Origin: Lentisphaerota bacterium
GTDB lineage: Bacteria > Verrucomicrobiota > Lentisphaeria > Oligosphaerales > JABHEG01
Direction: 5' to 3'
Assembly (NCBI GenBank): GCA_018676675.1
Contig: JABHEG010000305.1
Location: 1 to 48,587 of the forward strand
Length of the DNA: 48,587 bases
This document shows, piece by piece, positions 36,806-44,645 of the stretch (the stretch's first letter is position 1; each line of letters starts with the position of its first letter). Both the position numbers and the translations under genes were made by a program. Under the pieces are notes generated by a model. It did not search any database. It saw nothing but the letters and a program-made list of their open reading frames with translations, and was not told the DNA's origin.

Positions 36806-38941
36806 CTATCCCTCGACCATTTCACACTGCCCGGTTCGCCAGTCAACATCCAAAAGTCGTGGAACGCAAACCGCGCCCACTTTCGGGCCGGTGCTGCGGT
36901 CACCGTCCACCGCATTCTCACGAATTCCGGCCAAGCCGTCGAAATACCCCCAGATGACGATCCCACGTGGATAGAAGCAGAGGTTGTTTCCGCTGAACGT
37001 CTCGAAGAACACCTTTGGTTCCTGCGTATTTGTGACCACCTGCCATTCCCAGTAGCGATCAGCCAGATGCCGCAGGTCGACGCCCCGATAGAAGGCAGCA
37101 ATGTCACGCAGCATGTTCATGGAGATCCACCCGGGGTTTCGCGACACCCCAGCCAGTCCTTTCATCGTCTCCGGAATCGAGGCACGCTCGAAGGAGAAGT
37201 CGGTGTGCACGCAACCGTACTCACGCAAACATCTCTTCGTGGCCACTCGAAGATCAGTGGCAACCTTCTCCTCATCGAGCCCTAAATCGACCCCAACCAT
37301 GTCGAACGGAACAAGCCCATTGACGGTATAAATGTGGGGCGCGTCCCACCCGGGGATCTCCGGCAAGTCGATCTTCTCACCTGACCACGGGTCGACGATT
37401 CCCTTCCCTTCCTTTCCCAGAAGCGTGGCGAAATGTTCGCCTTGCCAACCCCTTTCAGCAATCAGGGCTCTAATCTTGCCCGCCGTCTCTCGACACGTGT
37501 CAACCAGCTCGTGGTGCCCGAGCATCTCCAAAATTTCGGCTCCCGCCTTGAAGGACCCGAGGCACTTAACGGCAAGATAGATCTGGCAGCTCCCGTACTG
37601 AACGGCCGGCGATGCATCGTCGATCGTGTTCGCCACGCCCTGATCCGGCACGCCGTTACCCGTCGTATCACAGGCGAGAAGGAACCGCAGATAAGCCTCA
37701 ATCGTGGCCACGTGTTTGCGCAGAAGTGAATCGTCTCCCGTCCGCTTCCAGTAAGCATAGGAGAGGATCACATAATTCGCTGTCTCCTCGACCTCCATCT
37801 CGTGGTGGTAGTCCTGCCCACACGCCGTCGAGTGGCTCCCTGTATCGTGGGAGAGGAAGAGCGTCCCCGCGCCGCGGTCACCAACCGTGAAACGACCATC
37901 CTTGGAGAACTCAGGCCAGAAATCCAGCTCGATCCCGAGCAACTCAGGCCAGACCGCCAGGTAGAACGGAGATTGGGTATACTCGACATCGACCGTGGAG
38001 TGGAAGTAGCAGGATCCCTCCCACACGCTGAACCAGTCGCGCCCCTTCCGGTTCACCCACCACGTGTCTATGAGCCAGGAGTGGAGCGTGTAAGCCAACA
38101 AATTCTGTGTGCTCTTTGAACACTCCCCCGCCGCAATGACCCCGTCTACGACACGCGCATTCACGAACAGCTGGTCTACGTTCGCCCGGGCCCAGTTGGC
38201 AACATCGTCCAACGTCCCGAGTCGCTCATTGTACTTGAATGGGCAGAGCTCTCCACGAACACTGAGCGTGCTGGGGCTGTATGTGCACCAGGCCACCGTC
38301 AGACCGGTGCTGGGGCGTTCACCGAACGTGATCCGTTTGCGGAAGCCGGTCTCCGTTCGCGAACCGTCAACCACAACCAGCCGATCGCGCTGTTCCACCG
38401 CCTCGGTGTCCGCATTCGCCCGGGTCGTGCCTTCCCGCGCGGTCGACGAGCGAACGCTTTGGAAGCACATGTCGATGGCGTCATCACCGACGGGTTCGCG
38501 GGTGACCGCCGGCCCACCCATTTCAAGAAAGACCTCCACCTCGTCGGGATTGCAGTCCCGCCCTTCCCAGCGGAAGCTCCCAGCGATCTTGCTGGCTTCC
38601 AGCCTGAGGCCCAGCACGGGAGTTGTTGAAAACGCACCATCTCGAGGCCTGAACGGCGTGACAATCTCCAGGCGAAGTTTGATGCCGCTAGCGGGATCAA
38701 TTCCCATCAGAACGGAGGTGCATGGCGTCATTCGTTGGTCGTGAAAACGAAACACCGGCCCCTGTGGGGTGAGGGGCAGAACAATCTCCCGGCCGTCCAC
38801 GACAACCCCTGCCCGGATGCGCAGTTCAGGAAGGCAGTCGAAGCGATCGAACCGAATGATCCCGCACTTCCGGCGGATGGGGTCCAACAGGACTCCATGC
38901 CGGGATCCCAACACACACACAACGTCACACATCAACTGCAT
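36806..38941 (-). CDS. (alpha/alpha)6-barrel glycosidase-like protein
   Basis: A predicted 711-residue cytosolic protein; the start at 38939-38941 is supported by GAGGAG 8 nt upstream, and the open frame runs to 39028. The N-terminal third is a beta-sandwich-like domain. The rest reads as a six-hairpin barrel: DWFSVWEGSCYFHSTVDVEY, SPFYLAVWPELLGIELDFWP, HHEMEVEETANYVILSYAYWKRTGD and DTTGNGVPDQGVANTIDDAS. The D/E-rich loops (VEETAN, DQGVANTIDD) are placed where general acid and base residues lie in DUF4965/GH52/GH116-like enzymes. The precise GH family and substrate are not identifiable here. Confidence 0.7.
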   Translation of the reverse strand: MQLMCDVVCVLGSRHGVLLDPIRRKCGIIRFDRFDCLPELRIRAGVVVDGREIVLPLTPQGPVFRFHDQRMTPCTSVLMGIDPASGIKLRLEIVTPFRPRDGAFSTTPVLGLRLEASKIAGSFRWEGRDCNPDEVEVFLEMGGPAVTREPVGDDAIDMCFQSVRSSTAREGTTRANADTEAVEQRDRLVVVDGSRTETGFRKRITFGERPSTGLTVAWCTYSPSTLSVRGELCPFKYNERLGTLDDVANWARANVDQLFVNARVVDGVIAAGECSKSTQNLLAYTLHSWLIDTWWVNRKGRDWFSVWEGSCYFHSTVDVEYTQSPFYLAVWPELLGIELDFWPEFSKDGRFTVGDRGAGTLFLSHDTGSHSTACGQDYHHEMEVEETANYVILSYAYWKRTGDDSLLRKHVATIEAYLRFLLACDTTGNGVPDQGVANTIDDASPAVQYGSCQIYLAVKCLGSFKAGAEILEMLGHHELVDTCRETAGKIRALIAERGWQGEHFATLLGKEGKGIVDPWSGEKIDLPEIPGWDAPHIYTVNGLVPFDMVGVDLGLDEEKVATDLRVATKRCLREYGCVHTDFSFERASIPETMKGLAGVSRNPGWISMNMLRDIAAFYRGVDLRHLADRYWEWQVVTNTQEPKVFFETFSGNNLCFYPRGIVIWGYFDGLAGIRENAVDGDRSTGPKVGAVCVPRLLDVDWRTGQCEMVEG

Positions 38942-39233
38942 CGCCCATCTCCTCGCATGGCGCCCCAAACCGAACTGTATTGCCGGCATACGCCCAATGT
39001 CGCAACACGTAATATACTGATCGTGCAACGCTCAGGCGAACTCTCATGCCCGATGGGGCCGAACGAACTCGTATCATTGTCCCTTCTTTTTTGTGCGCGT
39101 ACGCATGAGAAATGCGGGAAAGACGTTTACAGTATCGTTGTTAAGGCGGCGTTGCCCTGACAGCGGACCGTTCAAAGTAACCGGTATCCCCGGTGATCAA
39201 CCAAAATAACGGCCCGCCTCGACCGCCAAAATT
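38942..39233. other. Divergent intergenic region between the glycosidase-like gene and the exporter operon
   Basis: About 290 bp that should hold the promoters of both units. TATATT-like and TATACT-like boxes occur at 39011-39018 but have no well-spaced -35 element. A GCGTACGC palindrome lies near 39097-39104. None is strong enough for a firm call. Confidence 0.35.
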
Positions 39234-40715
39234 ATGACAGAACCAGACGTCTTGCCCAGATCCGGGAGTTTCCGTAGACGGCTTCTCCTGAGCCTGATGA
39301 CACCCCTGTTCGCTCTCCCCACTCTCCTTCACGCCGCGGATACGCGCTCCGCTCGCAAGGAACTGGAACAACTGGTTGCCCGGGCTCTGGAGAACAGCCC
39401 GCTGGTGGGGGCCGCTCGCGCCCGTGTCCTGCAAGAGTTAACAAGACAGGACGAGAACTTCGCTTTCTTCGAACCCTCCCTCAGCGGATTGGCGGGCACG
39501 GCCGAACGCGATCGCGGAATCCCCGGAGGAACGGGGTTCGCCACATCGACAAACAATGCAACGGTTGTCCAGGGAGGAATCGAGGCCCCAGTCAGACCCG
39601 GAGCCTATGTCAGCGCCGGAGCCGCAGAACGCTTCCTTCGAGAGCCGGGCGGCCACCACAGCAGCGTGTTCCAGACGCTTGTGGGGATGCAGGTGCGCAT
39701 CCCGCTTCTCCGCGACCGCGGGTTCGTTCAGTGGGATCTCAAACAGGCTCAGACCATCGCCGAGTACAACGCAGCGGTCAGTCGACTGCTGACCGTCATG
39801 CAGAACCTGCGCCATGACGTTGAGCAGCGCTATGTCAACGTGCAGGCAGCCTTGGCATCATACACGGTGGCTCAGGAAGCCACGGCTCGATTCCAGAGCC
39901 TTCTGGATGAAGCGAAGCAGCTCGCCGAGCTCAAGGTCGTCCCCGAATACCAGCTCTGGCCGGCCAAGATGGAACTGCTTCTCCGCCAGGAAGCTGAACT
40001 TGATGCCATGCGACTCCACGAGGTGAGTCAAATCCGCCTGCAGGAACTGCTGGGAGACAAGGATGCTCTGGAGCTGAAGAGCGGCCCGGAAGCCCTCGTC
40101 GCGTTGGCCGATGAGGTCAAGGTACCGGTTCTGCCGAAGCCGGATGAGATCGTCCCGTTCCGCGGCATCTATCGCGAACTGCTCGATCAGGAAGAAGTCG
40201 TCGACGCCCAACTGCGGCAGACGCGAGATGAACTGCGACCTGATGTGTCGCTCAACCTGCGCGCCACGTACCAGGGGGAAGACCCGACCACACCGATCGC
40301 AGTGGACCGGGTGACGTCGGATAAACATCTCGGGGCCAATGCCGTCATCGTCTGGAAACAACCCTTGGGATTCCGGGCCGAGCGAGCCCGAATCCGGCGA
40401 CACAAAGCTCGTCTCGAGGAATTGCGTCAAGAGCTCCGGCGAGTCGAGCAGAAGGTGGCCGCCGACATGGAAGCGGCGGCGGCCGAGCTGGCAAAAGCCC
40501 GGGAACGGCTGGCCCTTATATCGCAGGCAGTGAACGCCGCACAGCAGACGCTTGTGGCCGAACAAGAACGCTTTCGACTTGGGGAAGGACGCAGTCGTAA
40601 TGTCCTTGACGCCCAGAAAGACCTGACCAATGTCCTGCAGCGGCAGATGCGGACAGCCGCCATTCTGCTGCGCGCACACTCGGACTACCAATACGCAATT
40701 GGCTACAGCAACTAG
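39234..40715 (+). CDS. TolC-like outer-membrane efflux protein
   Basis: A 493-residue exported protein, first gene of a five-gene exporter unit. The N-terminal signal (RRRLLLSLMTPLFALPTLLHAA) is followed by the long alternating helices and two beta-pair repeats of the outer-membrane factor family. Visible parts are LVARALENSPLVGAARARVL at the first repeat start, VGMQVRIPLLRDRGFVQWDLKQAQ, and the second repeat ending in AEQERFRLGEGRSRNVLDAQKDL, a hallmark of TolC-like proteins. It would form the trimeric outer-membrane channel for the HlyD/ABC components downstream. There is no strong Shine-Dalgarno before the ATG, so the exact start is uncertain. Confidence 0.85.
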   Translation: MTEPDVLPRSGSFRRRLLLSLMTPLFALPTLLHAADTRSARKELEQLVARALENSPLVGAARARVLQELTRQDENFAFFEPSLSGLAGTAERDRGIPGGTGFATSTNNATVVQGGIEAPVRPGAYVSAGAAERFLREPGGHHSSVFQTLVGMQVRIPLLRDRGFVQWDLKQAQTIAEYNAAVSRLLTVMQNLRHDVEQRYVNVQAALASYTVAQEATARFQSLLDEAKQLAELKVVPEYQLWPAKMELLLRQEAELDAMRLHEVSQIRLQELLGDKDALELKSGPEALVALADEVKVPVLPKPDEIVPFRGIYRELLDQEEVVDAQLRQTRDELRPDVSLNLRATYQGEDPTTPIAVDRVTSDKHLGANAVIVWKQPLGFRAERARIRRHKARLEELRQELRRVEQKVAADMEAAAAELAKARERLALISQAVNAAQQTLVAEQERFRLGEGRSRNVLDAQKDLTNVLQRQMRTAAILLRAHSDYQYAIGYSN

Positions 40716-40742
40716 CCCCAGCGGGCGCGGAGGCCCACCACC

Positions 40743-41558
40743 ATGGCCAAGATCAAAGAGATGCTCGGAATCAAACCGCCACCGGAGGAGCATGAAGAGA
40801 TCGGCGAGGCCGGTCTGGATAAGTCCGTCCTCCAGGAAGACCAGCAGGAATACCTTGAGCAGGATATCTCGATCCTGGAAGACGAGGACGGGACCCGCGA
40901 GCAGAAGCTGCAGAAGGTCGCCGAGAAAGAGGTGCAGAGCGCGGCGGAAGACTCGCTCAAGAAGCTGCATGTCATAAAGCTCGGGCGTTGCCCGATCTGC
41001 AATGAGCATCTGCGCCAGCACCTGTTCGCCAGTATCTGTGAAGCATGCGGCTGGCATGAGTTCGATGCGCCACGCAATGGTCCGGTCAGGGTCCACCTTC
41101 GTCATCAGCAGGATGTGATCGAGGGCGACCGCGTCTACGTCGTGAAGACAGGGGCAGCCCTGATCATCAAGAACGATCTGGTCGTGTCCAAAGTCCCGCG
41201 CGATGCCTACGACTGGATTGAGTACCTGTGGAGTGAGAACGAGATTGACCAACGCCATAAACAGGTCGTGGATCGCATGCAGATCACCTGTGGCTGGTGC
41301 AACGGCACAGCGGACTCGGAGATGGATGGCTTCCACATGGTCCAAGTGGCCTTTGGAGCCTCGCAGGAACGCTACTGCTTCTGCTGTGACGAGTGCTACG
41401 AGGAGTTCCGCAAGATGTTCCCGGCCCGAGTGCACCGGAACTGCTACGAGCGGAACTGCTCGGAATGCAGCTTGTGCCTGAAACGCTATGGCGACGAGGC
41501 AGAAGGTGTTCGGATGATGGCCAAGGACTATCTGGCCCCGAGAAAACGCAAATCCTGA
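40743..41558 (+). CDS. Cys-rich, zinc-ribbon/TRASH-like protein in exporter operon, function unknown
   Basis: A 271-residue soluble protein without signal peptide. After a charged helical N-terminus (residues 10-75, Glu/Gln-rich) there is a zinc-ribbon-like C83-x2-C86 ... C99-x2-C102 (CPICNEH, CEACGW). A middle domain of about 80 residues has no recognised fold. The C-terminal part has C183-x2-C186, then YCFCCDECYEEF (C212, C214, C215, C218), then C234, C239, C242 and C245. The C-x2-C ... C-x-C-C-x2-C-Y-x-x-F arrangement resembles TRASH/YHS treble-clef metal-binding domains. GGAGG lies 9 nt before the ATG; the gene is 27 bp after the TolC-like gene and 153 bp before the HlyD-like gene. It might sense, carry or chaperone a metal, or assist export; this is inference. 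Confidence 0.6.
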   Translation: MAKIKEMLGIKPPPEEHEEIGEAGLDKSVLQEDQQEYLEQDISILEDEDGTREQKLQKVAEKEVQSAAEDSLKKLHVIKLGRCPICNEHLRQHLFASICEACGWHEFDAPRNGPVRVHLRHQQDVIEGDRVYVVKTGAALIIKNDLVVSKVPRDAYDWIEYLWSENEIDQRHKQVVDRMQITCGWCNGTADSEMDGFHMVQVAFGASQERYCFCCDECYEEFRKMFPARVHRNCYERNCSECSLCLKRYGDEAEGVRMMAKDYLAPRKRKS

Positions 41559-41711
41559 GCGCCCCTGACGCACAGCAACACGCGATGGCCTCCCCGCAGT
41601 CCCCCGGGCATGCCGTCTGACCGGCCGAAGCCATAGCCACCACAAGCGTGACCAGTTTGTCTCCACCAACCGTGACAGGCCGCCGGACGGCCCAGAAACC
41701 GGAAGTGATGA

Positions 41712-42785
41712 ATGGGTGATTTCCGCACAACCAAAGGTGAAAGCCTGCCTCTACCCCGCAAGCAGCGGCGACGCAAACGCCTGGTCTGGGCGACCTTCTT
41801 CCTGGTTCTGATCGCCGGCATCGTCTACGCAGGCTTCGCCATCCGCGTTCCCAGCTACGTGTTGTCGACCGGCTATGTGACAACCGAACGGTACGCCGAG
41901 GTCCGGCCGGCTGCCGTCGGGACGGTGGCTGAGATTGTCAAAAGGTCCGGGAACCAAGTCGAGAAGGGCGAGGTGATGGTCCGTCTGGATGCCTCGGAAA
42001 TAGAGGCGTCCTTGGAGGAGGCCCGCAGTCGAGTCAACAAGGTGAAGGCGCAGGTTGCGCGCAGACGAGCCGAGATCGAGGAACTGAAACGCAAGCAGAA
42101 GGAGAGCATTGCCATTGCCAAGCTGCGTCTGAGGAACATGTCCGCCAAGCTTACCAGGACCCAGGAGTTGGTGGCCAAAGGACTGAAAGCGGCAAGCGCT
42201 CTTGACGATGAGAAGCTGAAGGAGGAGCTCTCCCGGGCAGAACTGGCCAGCCTTTTGAACAAAGACCAGACCATCTACGAGAAAGAGCTGGCGGTCATGC
42301 ACCAGGACCTGGAGGCGGCCTCCGACTCTGTGAAACGCATTGAGACGCAACGCCGAGCTCGCGAAATCCGAGCGCCTATCGATGGCGAAGTTCTGCGCTA
42401 CGAGTTCGTGATCGGGGAACTGGTCAGACCGGAAACGGTCCTCTACGAGATTTTTGGCGGAACCAAGAAGGTGCTGAAGCTGCGCGTCGCGGAGCGTTAC
42501 GCGACCCGTGTCACAACGGGGCAGCGATACGAGGCCGAGCTGACCCCGTACCGTGGTCTGCAGAAGGTACTGTTCGGGGGTGAGGTGACTCACCTGCGAA
42601 GTGTCATCCAGGCTGAAGGGCAGAAGACGTACCGAGTCGCCTACTGCACCTTCAACAGTGACGACTGGACCCTCCCCGCCGGAAAAACAGTGGCAGACTA
42701 CGATGTTCCCCCCGGCACCAGCGCGGAGGCCAAGATCTTCTACGGCGAGTCCTATCTCTGGTTCTACCTGTTCAATCTCGACTGA
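41712..42785 (+). CDS. HlyD-family periplasmic adaptor (membrane fusion protein)
   Basis: A 357-residue adaptor. One N-terminal membrane helix (about residues 24-43, LVWATFFLVLIAGIVYAGFA) anchors it. Then come half a lipoyl domain (AEVRPAAVGTVAEIVKRSGNQVEKGEVMVRLD), a coiled-coil hairpin with LDASEIEASLEEARSRVNKV and its return helix, the second lipoyl half (RAPIDGEVLRYEFVIGELVRPETVLYEI) and a beta-barrel domain (LKLRVAERYATRVTTGQRYEAEL). It would link the inner-membrane ABC dimer to the TolC-like channel. It lies 72 bp before the first ABC gene. Confidence 0.88.
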   Translation: MGDFRTTKGESLPLPRKQRRRKRLVWATFFLVLIAGIVYAGFAIRVPSYVLSTGYVTTERYAEVRPAAVGTVAEIVKRSGNQVEKGEVMVRLDASEIEASLEEARSRVNKVKAQVARRRAEIEELKRKQKESIAIAKLRLRNMSAKLTRTQELVAKGLKAASALDDEKLKEELSRAELASLLNKDQTIYEKELAVMHQDLEAASDSVKRIETQRRAREIRAPIDGEVLRYEFVIGELVRPETVLYEIFGGTKKVLKLRVAERYATRVTTGQRYEAELTPYRGLQKVLFGGEVTHLRSVIQAEGQKTYRVAYCTFNSDDWTLPAGKTVADYDVPPGTSAEAKIFYGESYLWFYLFNLD

Positions 42786-42857
42786 CCAACAGCCTCAGGC
42801 GCAGAGACGTACGAACCGCCCGGGAAGTCGCAAGACGATCTCGGCCCGGTCGCTTGA

Positions 42858-44618
42858 ATGAGTGAAACCAAATCACAATTCGGTGCCATCTTTCAGTTTG
42901 TGCGCCCATACCGCTTCTACCTGCTGTCGGTGCTCACACTAACCGTCCTGCTGTCGATCCTGACGATGCTTCCGCCGCTGCTCATCCGCGGAATCATCGA
43001 CCGAGTCCTGACCCAGGGCGATCGATCGATCTTCTTCACCTTTGCCTTCTGCCTCATCGCCGTCCGGCTCTTCACAGCGCTCTCACGCTATATCCAAACC
43101 ATTGGCATTGCCTACCTGGGCCAGCGCTTCGTCTTCGACATCAGGACCGCACTCTATGAACACATGATGCACCTCTCCCTGAGGTTCTACGGCAAGCACA
43201 GCGTAGGGAAGCTCGTCACGCGACTCATGGGCGACAGCGGAACCGTCCAGCAGATGTTGACTGCTCAGAGCATCAACGTGATCTCCGATCTGGTCTGCGC
43301 CACGTTCGCCATTTCCGTCACCTTCTTCCTGAACTGGCGCCTCGCCACCCTCCTCTGCATCATCGTCGTTTCCTTCGTGGTCAACTACCGCATCAACATC
43401 AAGCGGATCCGGAAGTACACCCGCAGTTCGCGGAGCGCCTACGATCACCTTTCCGGAGGTGTGCAGAACAGGCTGACCGCAAGCTTGGCAGTGAAGACTT
43501 TCGGGACTGAGGGCCGGGAACACGGGGCGTTCCAGGAGCAGTCGGATCTGTGTCTTGGCCTGGGGCGCGAAGCCGCCTTTGCAGGCAATGCGTTCAGCAT
43601 GAACACGCAGCTCATCCGGGGCCTGGGCCGCTCGACAATCTACTTCGCAGGATGTGCACTCGTGCTCAGAGGCGAGCTCAGCTATGGGGATGTTGTTGCG
43701 TTCACGACCTACGCCATGCAGCTCCTTGGCCCCGCGGTCCGCTTCTCCGGACTGGCCCAGCAGCTCCAGAACGTCTCGATCGCGATCGAGCGCCTCTTCG
43801 AAGTGCTGGGGGAGGAACCGGAAATCACGGACAGTGATGATCCCGTCCCCATGACGGAACTGAAGGGCGAGGTCGAGTTCGAGGGGGTGCACTTCCACTA
43901 TGAGGAAACGAACCCCGTCATCCGTGGCTTTGATCTGCACGTCGCTCCGGGAGAAACCATCGCCTTCATTGGCCCAACCGGATGCGGAAAATCGACCCTG
44001 CTTTCCCTGATCATGCGCTTCTTCGATGTCTGCGAAGGACGCCTTCTGATGGACGGAAATGACATCCGCGACATTCGTCTGCATGACCTGCGACGTCAGT
44101 TCGGCATCGTGCTCCAGGAACCACTGCTTTTCGATGTGACCATCTCCGAGAACATTCGCTACTCTCGCCCCGACGCGACTCAGGAGGAGATAGAGGCCGC
44201 AACGAAAGCCGCCGAGATTCACGACTTCATCACAGGGCTGCCTGACGGCTATGAGAGCCGGCTCGGGGATGAGGGAGTGGAGATCTCTGTCGGGCAGAAA
44301 CAGCGCATTACCATCGCCAGAGCCATCGTTGCAGATCCCGCCATCCTGATCATGGACGAAGCGACCAGTGCGCTGGACAGCGAATCCGAGAAACTCATTC
44401 AGAAAGCCATGGACCGCGTCCTGGAAGGGCGGACCTCGTTCGTGGTGGCCCATCGGTTGAGCACCATTCGGAACGCCGACAAAATCGTCCTTCTCGTGGA
44501 CGGCACAATCGCTGAGATCGGCGGCCATGACGAGCTCATGGCCATCCCCAATGGGCGGTACCACGACCTCTACACCAAACACATGGGAGCCGGCGTCCTC
44601 GACGACACCGACATGTAG
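42858..44618 (+). CDS. ABC exporter half-transporter, canonical ATPase motifs
   Basis: A 586-residue fused membrane-ATPase half-transporter. Six membrane helices (residues about 20-310) form a type IV exporter domain. The ATPase domain has Walker A GPTGCGKST (372-380), Q-loop in FGIVLQEPLLF, signature ISVGQ (476-480), Walker B ILIMDE with catalytic E501 and H-loop H532 (VVAHRLST). Its signature differs from LSGGQ at the third position. It pairs with the next gene, 27 bp downstream, which has the opposite set of defects. Confidence 0.93.
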   Translation: MSETKSQFGAIFQFVRPYRFYLLSVLTLTVLLSILTMLPPLLIRGIIDRVLTQGDRSIFFTFAFCLIAVRLFTALSRYIQTIGIAYLGQRFVFDIRTALYEHMMHLSLRFYGKHSVGKLVTRLMGDSGTVQQMLTAQSINVISDLVCATFAISVTFFLNWRLATLLCIIVVSFVVNYRINIKRIRKYTRSSRSAYDHLSGGVQNRLTASLAVKTFGTEGREHGAFQEQSDLCLGLGREAAFAGNAFSMNTQLIRGLGRSTIYFAGCALVLRGELSYGDVVAFTTYAMQLLGPAVRFSGLAQQLQNVSIAIERLFEVLGEEPEITDSDDPVPMTELKGEVEFEGVHFHYEETNPVIRGFDLHVAPGETIAFIGPTGCGKSTLLSLIMRFFDVCEGRLLMDGNDIRDIRLHDLRRQFGIVLQEPLLFDVTISENIRYSRPDATQEEIEAATKAAEIHDFITGLPDGYESRLGDEGVEISVGQKQRITIARAIVADPAILIMDEATSALDSESEKLIQKAMDRVLEGRTSFVVAHRLSTIRNADKIVLLVDGTIAEIGGHDELMAIPNGRYHDLYTKHMGAGVLDDTDM

Positions 44619-44645
44619 CCGCTGAACGGCTAGACCGCTGAACCA

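Noticed and set aside
39858..41669. Long open frame opposite the TolC-like and Cys-rich genes
   Set aside because: Spans two clear plus-strand genes and shows no domain or start signal.
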